Shown: positions 49,428-62,812, counted from the first letter of the stretch. The stretch is DNA of 64,000 nucleotides from Lutraria lutraria (GCA_964023205.1 OZ026851.1:18793528-18857527); one strand, 5' to 3'. A program made the numbers and translations. The notes: generated by a model from the letters alone, not told the origin.

Positions 49428-52400
49428 ATGGGACGTGGTGGGCAAGGTGTTCAGAAATCCACAATACCTTGGTCAGAAGTCCAGAAACATACATCAAAGG
49501 AAGGCAGGTGGATTGTTATTGATGGAGAGGTTTATGATGTCACAAACTGGTCATACAAACATCCAGGTGGTTCAAGAATAATTGCACATTATGCTGGACA
49601 AGATGCAACAGTAAGGTTTTTGTACGTAACAAAGATGATTTTAATAATGGACTGCGTGTCAAACTTGTACCTTCTGTTAAACAAACACATCATACTGTTA
49701 ATATAGAAGTATTAACATATGACCTACTAATAAAAAACTCTAGGTTTATAACACAATTGAATGAATAATTCTGGAAATAACATTTCTATGAAGTATGACT
49801 GGACATTTCTATTGAACATCATTGACGAAATGATCTTAGTTTTTACCACAATAAGGTGTTTACTTTTAAATGAACTGATATTATTTCACACTTATTTGAT
49901 GTTGTTTTTCAGGAAGCATTTGGTGCATTTCACAACAATGAGAAAGGTGTAAAGAAATACCTGAAATCTTTACACATAGGATCAATAGAACACTACGAGG
50001 AAGATGTCATGAACAAAGATTTCAGAGAACTGAAACTGGCTGCTGTGAAAATGGTCTGTTGACATGCTTAGTTTGATATACAAATCTAGGGCTCAGCGCA
50101 ACACTGTATTAACTAGTTCTCATTCCAATATGAGTTACAACAGTGTTGTGTTGAACCCTCGAAATATACAAATTGGTCTCAGAAAAGTGGTCATATTAAA
50201 TTTTATTAAGTAATAGTGGGGGTGGTGGTCTTTTCTTCAGGGTGCTTGTAAGCAAGGTCTAGATGTTATATAATTTCTTCATCTCTTGACTGTTGACAAT
50301 AGCAAGTGCAACATGTTGCCGGTGGGCTTCAAGTTATTTCTGGCCTTATTCAAGTATGATTTTTTGTTTAGTGAATATTCTTAAACATTCATATTTGCTG
50401 GGTGCCTACTAAGTTGAGGGACCCTTAGCTAATGATAATTTGAAGAGGCAACAAAATTTTCTACTACAGTGCAACATTTCTGAAGCAATGCCCTTTGGGA
50501 GTAGCAAAATTATGTTGTTGATGAGAGGTTGTTGCTCTAGAGAGGTTAAATCATAGTTAAATAGTGAAGCGGAAAAACACCGTGCTGTTGTTGAAGGAAA
50601 GTTGATACTAAAGAGAAGGTCTCTCTGGAGAGGTTGTACTGTAATGTCATAGTAAACTGCTGTTTGGTACAAATTCTTAAGTGTGAGAATCTTTATTTTA
50701 TAATTTCTAAAGTCTAAATGCCATTTTTAGAGTCAAATGAGACTTGTTTATATTTCAGGGTTTATTTGAACCTAGCTATACATTCTATGCTGTCATACTT
50801 GGACATATCATACTGCTAGAAGTGTTGGCTTATTGTGTACTGTTATGGTATGGAACAGCTTGGTGGAGTGTATTGGCTTCAATAATCTTATTCTCCACTG
50901 CCCAGGTGAGATTCATGACTTTTCAGCATCTAATAAGTAAAATAATGAGTTAAAATATCTTTAAGAGCCCTTTTCTCTCATTATCTTGATAGCAAAACAC
51001 AATTTTACAAAATCTTCAAATCTGGGACTGTGCATTGCAAAATTTAATATATCATTGATATTAGTGTATTGCAGAATGAATCAGCTGATTCAAATATGTA
51101 CCCCAGTGCATTGTTACAATAAAAACACTTTTAAACACTGCTCTGTCAAATTTGTTTTTGAACTTTTAAATGCTTTGATGAATACATTCTTATCAAGAAA
51201 TAATTAAATGTAAGGAAAACACTAAAAAATGGTCTTGGCAAAAACCAATGACATAGAGTTTAGATAATTGTTGTGTGGCATTGTCTATTTATCCTCCACT
51301 AAGATTATTCAAATAATGCATTTTATGTTCACTTATTCACCAAGTTGTCAGTTTGTCAGGTCACTCACACTGATGAGCGATATATTGCCCAATCATGGCC
51401 CTCTTGTTTAAATGTTTCATTTACTGTTATAACCACAGAATGTATATTCCTACAAGGTGTGTGAGTAAAATATCCACTTCTATATTCAGACACAGACAGC
51501 ATGGACACAACATGACTTTGGTCATTTATCCGTATTCAAGAATTCCAAGATTGATCATTTTTTTCACCATCTTACAATGGGATTTATCAAGGTCTGTGTA
51601 TACATTATCTTTATAGTTACATATTTTATACCTGTGACATCATATTTATAAGATTACAATGTAGGTATATTAAATGTAATTTTATTTTCAAAATCATTTT
51701 TTTACAATTCTGTTGTTTGAACACACAGAAAGACTAATAATGCATTCTGGGATAATATCTGCCCTCACAACAATTGTTAGCAATACATGCATTCTACTTG
51801 AACATTATGATCAAACAATGGCTGTGGTTAACATTTATGATACCGGTATTGTTTTTGTATGAATCATCACAAAAACTGTTGTTGGAAAGCATATGGGAGA
51901 TTCTGGGACAAGAACTTTGGATGTTTTGAGGAAATGAAGTTTAACAATGTGTTTTTATGTAGATATTGAAAAGTAATATGATCTTGATGGTTGATTAAGT
52001 TTGAGTTGTGTGTTTATACAAATAAGTTATGTTTAACAAATCGAGGGTTCAACGCAACAGTGTCATAACTTATATGGAAATAAGAACAAGTTACAACAGT
52101 GTTGCGCTGAGCCCTCGAAATGATTACAGTAAATGGATATGTCTCGACAGGGATAATGCATTGATATTTAACAAGTGGTCACAGTGGACACATATCGAGG
52201 GTTCAGCGCAACAGTGTTGTAACTTATATTGAAATAAGAACAAGTTACGACCGTGTTGCGCTGAGCCCTCGATATGTCTTTCCAGTCACATTTAACATGT
52301 TAACATGGTGAAAGAATATGTCTTTATGATGATATTTATCATTGAGGATACCCATGCAACATGTATAACATGTCTGGGAAAGAAATAAAGGATTTGTACT

Positions 52401-55400
52401 GTTCTGTTCTGTTCTGACTACTTTATATTTATTGTAAAATCAACAAACAATAATAAGCATGAAATATCAAAATACTACTTACAAATGTAGGTCCCACAAA
52501 ATCTTTTGCTTTACTTAAGTGTACAAAGCTGTGTCTGACAGTCCTAGTACTGACAGAATTATTATTTGTATGTGAAGATAAGAATCATACTCAAGTACCT
52601 AGATTTAAATAATGAATATTGGAAGTGACTTGTAAATTTCAATTAGCAACTATTATAAGAAATGAAAGGGAGATAACTCTAAAATAAAATAATTCCGGGG
52701 GAGGGATTCTTCACAAATTTCACGATCATTTTGTTAACACCTGGGTTATTGATCTGTTGTTATTGATGTATGAACATTATACATGTACTGGGAACTAATT
52801 GCTAGTTTTTATTGAACCTTTGTTAGGCTGCTGCCGCTAGTTGGTGGAATCATATGCATTATCAACATCATGCTAAACCTAATGTGGTAAATATCTTTTA
52901 CTTCTTTCTGTCTTAATCTCTATGTATATTTATGACTTTATTTTACATTAGAATAGTTAGTTTATTGTTGCATATGATAGCCAGTTAATGGGTGAAAGAA
53001 AATTTCCATTAATTCTTCAATTGACAATTAAAAACAATTCTGATATAATTAATTGATACTATCTAAGTGGCTATGTCTGCTATTTTATGACATGTGGTTA
53101 TCTGAATGACAAAATAAGCCATATTGTGTAGAATTTATCATGATATTATGTAGAATTTATCATGATATTATGTAGAATTTATCGTGATATTATGTAGAAA
53201 TAATCCATTTATATTTTTTCTTGTGAATTTGTTGAAATTATATTTAATGTAAATATCACCATTAAAGAATTACTTAACTTTTCTTCCAGATTGATAAAGA
53301 CCCGGACGTGAGAATTGATCAGTTGTTTGTGGTTGGAGAAGTAATGCCAGTACATGTATGTACCTTGTATGTATGAATGTGTAGTATTTATTTGTACGTA
53401 TCTTTTATATGTATCTTGTATGTATGTCTGTGCCTCGAATATATGTATGTGTACTGTACATGTGTATACTTTATGTATACATGTATGTATCTTGTACTTG
53501 TGTCTTGTACATATGTATGTGTACTGTATATGTGTATACTTTATGTATACATATATGTATCTTGTACTTGTGTCTGTGTCTTGTACATATGTATGTGTAC
53601 TGTACATGTGTATACTTTATGTATACATATATGTATCTTGTACTTGTGTCTGTGTCTTGTACATATGTATGTGTACTGTATATGTGTATACTTTATGTAT
53701 ACATATATGTATCTTGTACTTGTGTCTGTGTCTTGTACATATGTATGTGTACTGTACATGTGTATACTTTATGTATACATGTATGTATCTTGTACTTGTG
53801 TCTGTGTCTTGTACATATGTATGTGTACTGTATATGTGTATACTTTATGTATACATATATGTATCTTGTACTTGTGTATGTGTCTTGTACATATGTATGT
53901 GTACTGTACATGTGTATATATGTATCTTGTACTTGTGTATGTGTCTTGTACATATGTATGTGTACTGTACATGTGTATACTTTATGTATACATATATGTA
54001 TCTTGTACTTGTGTATGTGTCTTGTACATATGTATGTGTACTGTATATGTGTATACTTTATGTATACATATATGTATCTTGTACTTGTGTCTGTGTCATG
54101 TACATATGTATGTGTACTGTATATGTGTATACTTTATGTATACATATATGTATCTTGTACTTGTGTCTGTGTCATGTACATATGTATGTAGGTAGCAATA
54201 ATAATTATAATTTTTATGAAAAAGTTGCATTTAGGAAATTACATCTTTTGTTTATAAAGATGCATATAAGATACATAAGGATGTTTATTTTTTATGACAA
54301 GTTCTGTTTATTTAGTCTTTTCAAGGAACATACTCAGTTTATTATTGATCAATTATTCATTTGTTGAACAAGATTTCAGTATGGACTCAGCTCCCCCATT
54401 GTATAATTATACCCCGCAAACGAAGTTTGAGAGGGGGTATATTGGAGTCACTGTCGGTCGGTTGGTCTGTCCGCATAAAATATCACAAGTTTGTGGAGCG
54501 AACTACTTCCACATTTTTCGAGGGATTGAATTGAAACTTGAAATATATTCTCAATATGAAATGTTGATGTTAAAGACACAATTTTCATTCCCAGTGATCC
54601 ACTCATTGCAGAGTTATGTCCCCTTGAACTTAGCTGTATTGTGTACTATTCCATTCTTAGTGTCAAAGAGGCGGCGGGGTATTAGTCACCTCTGTTACAG
54701 CATTAGTTTCTAGCAATGAAATGTAAGATATATTTGTTTTTATTGTCAGGTTGCTAAAACTCGAGAAAAGAGCATGCCATTTAATTGGCAACATCGTTAC
54801 TTCTTTGCATGTAAGTAATAAAATACAGTAAGTTAATTATTGGTACTAACCATTACTTTTATTGTTGTTCGGGATCACCCATGATTGAGATGAAAGTCAC
54901 TGATACTAATGCAAATATTATCGCTTTGATAATTTCAGTTTTATGTAACTTTCCGTACAGATTCATACACAACTGATCTTGTATCTAACTTCATGTTGTC
55001 AGAATGTTTGTCTTAATGATATGTTGGACACGGTCGAACATGGCTCATCTGTGTTCATAAATTAGGTCACTGGGTCAGATCACCGGATCACCTCGATAAC
55101 AATTAATAGACTTCATGACACAGACTCACAACAATGTTTCAGTCAGCAAGCAATGCTTGTCATATGATCGATATAGGGCCATTTTGGTCCCCTTGTATAA
55201 TACTATATAGAAGTTTAACATTTCTTTCAGTGGGACCGCCATTGTTATTTCCTGTGTACTTTCAGTTCATGTTGTTCAGACATCTTATTACAAGGAAATC
55301 CTGGATGGTATGATAGTTTTACTTTAATCCATGTATATTTTAAAGTACTGCCTCTTATATGTTATCTAGTTTCTGTAAGGTAAAGATATAGTTATATTGA

Positions 55401-58400
55401 AGATAGTTCTGTCTTTCACTTTGAATATAGTATAAAATTATGCGTAAATTCAGGCTTTGTTTTATACAAACAGGTAATCGCAAGTTTAATGATAGGTCAG
55501 CAATTAATCATTTGTTTGGATTTATCGCTTTTTACAACAATTTTTCAGTTACCAAGTTTTCCTGGTTCGTATTCAAACCAGTACTAACTTACTCTTCCAT
55601 CAGAAAGTGGCAGTTCTTCACATGAGGAGAAAAATAGACATTTTTGTCAAATTATTGTCAAATTTTCATGCAAGTGTTTGACCTATCACGACCCAGAATT
55701 GAACCAGGATCATCAGTTAACACATTCACTAACAACTGGACCACAGCCTTGGCAATTAGTCTGCAATAATGCTTAGATAAAGATTTAACTTCTTGTTGCT
55801 TTATTTGTTTGTTTTACCAGTTCCTTCTTCTTTTTTTTAACATCAATGTTATTTTTTAAATAAAATGAATATTGCACTGACATGTGATTATAATTAATGT
55901 TGTTGTTGTTGTTGTTATGTATTTCAGGAATTAAGTATTCTGTTGATATCTATGAGTTTATTCTTCTATATGATGTCACCATTACTTGGTATTACTGGTT
56001 GTATTGCTTACTTCTTATGTGTCAGGTAATTTAACTTTGATTATTTTGAGTAATATCATAGATGGAGGATTCTATTTATTTTTGTGATAACATAGTAAAA
56101 GTTATAGTCTGTACACTATGTATTCAGTTGTATTCTGTAAAAGTACACATTTACAGTCCGTACATGTAATAAAATTGTATTGTCTATGTACACTGTAACA
56201 GTCTTTGTACACTATTACAGTCTATGCATTGCATACACTATGTACACTGTTATAGCCTATGTATACACTATGTACACTATTACAGTCTATGTATACACTA
56301 TGTACACTTTTACAGTCATTGCATACACTATCTACACTATTATAGTCTATGTATACACTATGTACACTGTTATAGTCTATGTATACACTATGTACACTGT
56401 TATAGCCTATGTATACACTATGTACACTGTTATAGTCTATGTATACACTATGTACACTATTACAGTCTATGTATACACTATGTACACTATTACAGTCTAT
56501 GTATACACTATGTACACTATTACAGTCTATGTATACACTATGTACACTATTACAGTCTATGTATACACTATGTACACTATTACAGTCTATGTATACACTA
56601 TGTACACTGTTATAGTCTATGTATACACTATGTACACTGTTATAGTCTATGTATACACTATGTACACTATTATAGTCTATGTATACACTATGTATACACT
56701 ATGTACACTATTACAGTCTATGTATACACTATGTACACTATTACAGTCTATGTATACACTATGTACACTGTTATAGTCTATGTATACACTATGTACACTG
56801 TTATAGTCTATGCATACACTATGTACACTGTTATAGTCTATGTATACACTATGTACACTATTACAGTCTATGTATACACTATGTACACTGTTATAGTCTA
56901 TGCATACACTATGTACACTGTTATAGTCTATGTATACACTATGTACACTGTTATAGTCTATGTATACACTATGTACACTATTACAGTCTATGCATACACT
57001 ATGTACACTGTTATAGTCTATGTATACACTATGTACACTGTTATAGTCTATGTATACACTATGTACACTATTACAGTCTATGCATACACTATGTACACTA
57101 TTACAGTCTATGCATACACTATGTACACTGTTATAGTCTATGTATACACTATGTACACTATTATAGTCTATGTATACACTATGTACACTATTATAGTCTA
57201 TGTATACACTATGTACACTATTACAGTCTATGTATACACTATGTACACTATTACAGTCTATGTATACACTATGTACACTATTATAGTCTATGTATACACT
57301 ATGTACACTATTACAGTCTATGTATACACTATGTACACTATTATAGTCTATGTATACACTATGTACACTATTACAGTCTATGCATACACTATGTACACTA
57401 TTACAGTCTATGCATACACTATGTACACTGTTATAGTCTATGTATACACTATGTACACTATTACAGTCTATACACTGTTATATTTTTTAGAAGTAAATGT
57501 AAACAGTCTGTACATGCATACACTATGTACACAGTTACTCACTCTGTGTTGCAATGTTTTGACAACTACTTATTTGAAGCAATGTTTTGTCAGATTTGGT
57601 TTGCATTTATTCTCTAAAACCTTTATTATTGTCTTAGACATTGTTGTGAAGTTATACATTTCACTTATTGTAATAATGTTATTGTACATTTTTAGATGTA
57701 TCGAGAGTCATTGGTTCACATGGGTGGCACAGTCTAACCATTTACCGATGCATATCAAGAATGACGAAGCTAATCCATGGTTAAAGTTACAGATACACGC
57801 CACGTGTGATATAGAAAAATCAGTCTTCAATGATTGGTTTACCGGACATCTCAATTTCCAGATAGAACATCAGTATGTTTGATTATACCTTTTATGTCTA
57901 TTTTATACCTTTTATGTCTATTTTATACTTTTTATGTCTATTTTATACCATTTATGTCTATTTTATACTTTTTATGTCTATTTTATACCTTTTATGTCTA
58001 TTTTATACCTGTCTATTTTATACCTTTTATGTCTATTTTATACCTTTTATGTCTATTTTATACCTTTTATGTCTATTTTATACCTGTCTATTTTATACCT
58101 TTTATGTCTATTTTATACCTTTTATGTCTATTTTATACTTTTTATGTCTGATTTTATAGTAAATCCTGTGATAACGACTGCCTCAGAAGAAAGGCCACTC
58201 TGTGAATGAAGATCATTTTAAAAACTGTAATTGATTATGTAGAATAAAACAGCCTCGAAATAAAGGCCACCTGGCAATATAAAGACTACATTTTGTCTTT
58301 CCCAAGGGTGGCCTTTGTTCACAGGTTTTTCTGTACTTTATATGTCTGATTATACTTTCAATGTCTGATTATACTTTTAATGTCTGATTATAATTTATAT

Positions 58401-59299
58401 GTCTGATTACATGAGATAATATTGTTTGATGTAGTTTGAAGGGTAACAATGTTCCAATTACATATTATTCATGCAGTATCTATTCTGTTCTATTCCAGTC
58501 TGTTCCCCACAATGCCGAGACATAATTTGTATAAAGTGGCTCCGCTGGTTAGATCATTGTGTCAGAAACATAATGTACCGTACATAGTGAAACCATTATG
58601 GCAGTCGTTTGTTGATATTGTGAAGTAAGTTTTAAATTTTAATTATTCTTAGAAAATTATTGGTGGGATTAAATCTCATTTCTACTTTCTAATATCTCAA
58701 AATTATTGATTTGATTACTACTTACTATTAACCCTCTTGTTGGGAAAAAAGGTCACCTTGGCAACGATATATAATTATAAAATTATTGTTATATGTGTAG
58801 TATAAAGTTATAAATCTTCTGAGTAAGGATGTTTTATTTATATTTTATGTGTTCTGTATAATATTATCAATAATGCATTAATCAGTCAGTATGGTATAAT
58901 GTTTGGCCCCTGCCATTCTAAATTGTGGAAGGGCATAATTAAAGTGTTAACCATGTCTGTCCATCATTCTGTCCGTCTGTTAAGTGTTAAGATTTTGGTT
59001 TCCGAGCTGTAACCCAAGAAATATTTTATGGATTAGTTTCATATTTTACATGAAGGTGGATAATAATAAAATACATGTTAAGTTCGATTTCTGCGGGTGC
59101 ATTAGTGTCATTCGGACACATTTCTAGTCTTGGGAAATAAAGATAGGGTTTAAGTTGATTTCTTTGTTTTTTTGGTACCTAACATGGAGTGAAATTTCAG
59201 TATCCGCAAGATTTTTTAATTGTTTTGATTTATTTCAGGACACTGAAATCTTCAGGTGAATTATGGGAGGAGACTTACAACCAGTTCCACAGTTGTTGA
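49428..59299 (+). CDS. FADS: Front-end fatty acyl desaturase with N-terminal cytochrome b5, 12 coding exons
   Basis: ER membrane enzyme that adds a double bond between an existing one and the carboxyl end of acyl-CoA in PUFA synthesis. Exons: 49428-49610, 49913-50053, 50759-50905, 51490-51591, 52827-52886, 53290-53355, 54750-54810, 55231-55307, 55928-56025, 57696-57872, 58499-58624, 59239-59299; 1299 nt, 432 residues, all in phase. Residues 1 to about 80 are cytochrome b5 with heme motif HPGG at 45-48. Histidine boxes: HDFGH 165-169, HYQHH 202-206 and QIEHH 367-371, the Q replacing H being the front-end signature. Hydrophobic segments lie near 115-155 and 255-310. Length and domain order match FADS1/FADS2 and molluscan Fad; delta-5 versus delta-6/8 activity cannot be told. 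The ATG follows an acceptor at 49409. Intron 4's donor is GTCTGT, weak but GT. Confidence 0.95.
50085..50162 (-). repeat. 78-bp hairpin element, copy 2 (desaturase intron 2)
   Basis: Same 78-bp length and arms as the other copies (ctcagcgcaacactg ... cagtgttgtgttgaaccctc), 31 bp after the donor of exon 2. One terminal base change gives TCTA instead of TCGA. Confidence 0.8.
52041..52118 (+). repeat. 78-bp hairpin element, copy 3 (desaturase intron 4)
   Basis: TCGAGGGTTCAACGCAACAG ... GTTGCGCTGAGCCCTCGA, opposite orientation to copies 1 and 2. Only 76 bp from copy 4. Confidence 0.85.
52195..52272 (+). repeat. 78-bp hairpin element, copy 4 (desaturase intron 4)
   Basis: Same orientation and length as copy 3; flanked by ACATA and TATGT so the palindrome extends beyond the TCGA ends. 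Confidence 0.85.
53125..53198. repeat. 24-bp tandem repeat, about three copies
   Basis: 'tgtagaatttatcatgatat' plus 'tatg' repeated in desaturase intron 5, ending about 90 bp before exon 6. Confidence 0.75.
53356..54190. repeat. 76-bp minisatellite, about 10 copies, starting at a splice donor
   Basis: Unit contains 'ttgtacatatgtatgtgtac', 'tgtatactttatgtatacat' and 'atgtatcttgtacttgtg'. It begins directly at the GTATGT donor of desaturase exon 6 and the donor sequence itself resembles the repeat. 76 is not a multiple of 3 and no stop occurs in the unit on the plus strand, so three frames stay open; none is a gene. Confidence 0.9.
54395..54715 (-). repeat. Dispersed repeat family B, inverted copy
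   Basis: Reverse-complement relative of 6113-6425, beginning 'attataccccgcaaacgaag' and ending 'cggggtattagtcacctctg'. It lies in desaturase intron 6. Confidence 0.75.
55560..55755 (-). repeat. tRNA-derived SINE, reverse orientation
   Basis: Inverted block order of 14475-14725: 'aaaccagtactaacttact', 'agacatttttgtcaaatt', 'gaattgaaccaggatcatc' and 'ggaccacagcc'. Desaturase intron 8. Confidence 0.65.
56224..57475. repeat. 30-bp minisatellite, about 41 copies, in desaturase intron 9
   Basis: Unit 'gtctatgtatacactatgta' plus 'cactattaca' with two variable sites (attacag / gttatag / attatag, and tgtatac / tgcatac). One 12-bp partial insertion near 56690. Because 30 is a multiple of 3, a long stop-free frame repeats a ten-residue word and reads into exon 10. 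It is an array, not a gene. Confidence 0.92.
57880..58150. repeat. 20-bp minisatellite, about 14 copies, just after a splice donor
   Basis: Unit 'ttttatgtctattttatacc' with shortened copies ('tacctgtctattttatacc'). It starts within 10 bp of the GTATGT donor of desaturase exon 10 at 57873. Confidence 0.9.
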
Positions 59300-59634
59300 A
59301 AAACTTTTCTTTTAGAAGACTTAATAGTGCTAACAAGTTAACATGATTGATGTGACATAATTCTTATTGTACATGATATCTTTATTAATATAAGTCTAAA
59401 CAGTTTCTCATTCTTGTAACAATTATGATATTTTGGAGAAAGCATTTTTGAATTCAGATTTTTTTTTTAAGTGCTCTTCATTTGTTAGATGTAACATTCC
59501 TACATTATATTTATTTTCACTGATACAATTCTTTCACAGTTAAATATTGTGTGGTTATGGTAGCTAATTGTCACCTACTTTTTCATTTGTGAGTTTTCTC
59601 TGAACAAATCTGTTGAGTGGTCATTTTTAGTTCA

Positions 59635-60056
59635 CCTGAACAAAACTTAGGATCAGCTGATAGAATGCTATTTTGTCTGTCGTCTGTGCTCACTTTTCAA
59701 GCGACTGCTCAGTAACGTCAGTGTCAAAACTCAACAAAAATGATATTTGGGTGGTCCTTTACAAAAGATGCTAAAAGAATGTCATTCCATGCAGAACCGT
59801 GGTTTTCATGGCAACCAAAAAGAAAAACTATACAAATCTACTTGTCTTAAACCACATGGTCTAAAGCTAGATATTTGGCATGGAGCACCAGGCACCATCT
59901 AGAGAGCCTCTAACAAAATTGCTTTAATTATGTCCCTGAAGGCGACTCTCCCAATATTTATTACTGATTGCAGCACAAATTAAAATAAACTTTTTAAGTG
60001 ATATTGCCAGAACTCATTTCTCAGGTGAGCAACTCAAGGTCACTTAGCCCTCTTGT
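59635..60056 (-). repeat. Dispersed repeat family C, inverted copy
   Basis: Starts 'ttcacctgaacaaaact' and ends 'cacttagccctcttgttt', inverted relative to 5165-5500 ('acaagagggccatgatg'). Confidence 0.55.
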
Positions 60057-60804
60057 TTCTGGAAATTATTGTCAGATTCTAATGTAACTTTTTAATTATG
60101 TATGTTTGATAATGATTTTCTTTGAGATTGACATTTAATCGGGTACTTTTGTCATATACTTCTATTACCTAGTTAATATTTATTTGTTGAAATTGATTGC
60201 ATTACATTTGATTGGCAAATTGAAAAAGTAATGTTTTAGATACATGTGCAATCAGAATTTATCAATTCTCAATACCTTTTGGTGCATATTAAAATGTTGA
60301 AATGGATATATATAATGTATATACTTAATTTAAAATTGGTATATGATACAGTTCTAGTCTTAATTGTACAATATTGCATGACCTGACTTCCATTCTGTTT
60401 CTTGTAAAAATGTTATTAAGTGCAGGTCATGTTTATTGCTTTGTTAATGACGAAGACCTTTTACAACTAACGTGTGATTTTTATTTTTTGTTGTAATATT
60501 TTTTTGTATTTATTTGGAAGAGGTAATGATCAATATTTGTGTTAAGATGTTTTTTCTTGTTACACTTTTTTATGCTATCTTTGTCTGAGGCCATAATGTT
60601 GTATTCACTCTTTTATTGTTTTACATCCTCCATTCATAGTTCTATATATGCTGTATAAATATATCATTGAGCAATAAATACCTAGTTTATAGTTTCTCCA
60701 AATTTGTCAAATTTCATACACGGAGATAATTAAAGCTGTTGTTTATTATTAAGCCAATTGTTCAAATATTTAATCAAATTTCGTAAAAGTGCTACTCCCC
60801 AGTA

Positions 60805-61025
60805 GAAATTGAATTAATTTGTTGGTGTTATACCAGATTGTAGACATTAAATTGATTTATTGGTGTTATACTAGATTGTAGACATTGAATTAATTTATTG
60901 GTGTTATACCTGATTGTAGAATTTAAATTAATTTATTGGTGTTATACTAGATTGTAGACATTGAATTAATTTATTGGTGTTATACCTGATTGTGGACATT
61001 GAATTAATTTATTGGTGTTATACCT
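60805..61025. repeat. 38-bp tandem repeat, about six copies
   Basis: Unit 'ttgaattaatttattggtgt' plus 'tatacctgattgtagaca', within the probable desaturase 3'UTR. Confidence 0.85.
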
Positions 61026-62812
61026 TAATAGGGAGATTTAGGTTGTTTTTAGTGTAAAATCTGCCTAAGACTGTTGCAGTGTGTACTTTCTGCTACTTTA
61101 TATAATCAGGGTATTGCTTGTGTTCAACTTTTCCTATTTCACTGCTTCTATCAGATAATGCATGTTGTATTATAATACTCACATTGTACTACTCTTTTTT
61201 GTAATGATGTAAATTTGTTTGAATTGTAGGTCCCTTTTCATCAAAATTAGAACATTTTTTCATGTTTCATTGTTAACTATTATTTTCATTAAAACAGTAA
61301 AATGATAAAATTAATTAGCATTTGGATGGACCAATTTGTCACATATCTTTGTTATGATCAAAAATCTGTTCTATAGACTACTAACGATTATTTGGTATAA
61401 CTTATATATAAACCTTTGTCAAATCATTCTATTTATACATCTCTGATCTAGAAATCATCTTAATTTATCATTAAGTAAAAAAAATGAAAACTTCAAAATT
61501 TAGAATTTCTCCTAAACTAGAGCTCTGACTTAATACTTGGGTGAGTAGAATTTGATGATAAAAAATAATTTTATAATTTCTGTATTGGATACAGTGTATT
61601 TATTTTAATATAATTATAAATAACCATATGAAAGCATTAAATTCTTAGTACAGAATCATATCAGTCTTTTCCATGCCAAAATTGACAAAAAATATACCTT
61701 CAGTGTGCTGTCTACAGGACAAATGTCTGTTTGTAAAAATGAGAAATTATTTTATAAAGATCAAAACTTAAAATTGTTTTTTAGCACATATCAAGTTTTG
61801 AAGATATTTTTGTAATTTGAAAAGAATTATTGGTAAGCGATCGTTCCTTTGTTCTGTAGTTTATTTACTAGTATGTTAGTGTGCTCAAATTTTTCCAGTA
61901 AGATTTTATTTCTTAATTCTGAGTGGGGAATCATGGTATTCTGAAAAGAATTTCTGGATTCAAAAGCCAAATCTTGGTATTTCTAGATGATTAGCGGACA
62001 TTTTAGTTGTTTTCATAATATGCGTACTGACTTCTGATTAAGAGAAAAAGTTTTATTGTATTTTGAGATATTTATGTCATTTACTGGTCATTTTTTGTTG
62101 TTGAGAAGCAGGTATATCTGTGTATATTATCTAAGTCACTATTTATATGTTATTATAGATAAATATTAAGCTATTGTACAATCTTGCCTACCTGTATTAT
62201 GGTTTTTATAACTGGCTTAGTGAAACTATCATAATGTATTGACTATAAAAATTGAACATGTTTTATCTGTTGATTATTATTTAATTATGTTTTATTAAAC
62301 AGTGTTTCAACATCGAAGCAAACATAAAATCCTCTGATACTGATCCATAGTGATGTTCATATATTTAAATATAGTGCTAATTATATTTGTTGAGCTGTTT
62401 TTTATGGTTTTGAAAATTAGCAGAATTAATGAATAATAATTGATTACCATAATTAACATCTTGTTTGACAAATTGTTGCATATATTATTGACTCTGTAGT
62501 TATTGTATTTCTTGCATACAAGAATAAGTGTCTCTTATTACTGTATATCTACATGTTGTTAGATGAAGCCAGTCTTATGTTGCTATATTTTACACTTTCC
62601 ATTCTGTACAATCTACATGATTTTTATTTGTTATAAGTTGTTCTCTACAAACACTTGCCACCTGTCTGTTCACTGTATAATCGATGTGTAACTTGTTATT
62701 TATTTATCTTATTATCTTTATTTTTGATCTGTTAGTTTTGTCATGCAACTATTCAATGCATTATGATTGCTGTATATTGTATAAATGTATCAAATTTAGA
62801 TATTGTTTTAGT

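Noticed and set aside
53354..54367. Long open frames of 260-337 codons rich in Cys, Tyr and Val on the plus strand
   Set aside because: They are all produced by the 76-bp minisatellite in three frames, within a desaturase intron.
56180..57617. Open frames of 200-550 codons with a ten-residue repeated word
   Set aside because: Product of the 30-bp minisatellite; no start context, intronic. Kept only as a testable intron-retention note.
57834..58209. Repetitive hydrophobic frames (YFIPFMSIL...)
   Set aside because: 20-bp minisatellite translated in three frames.
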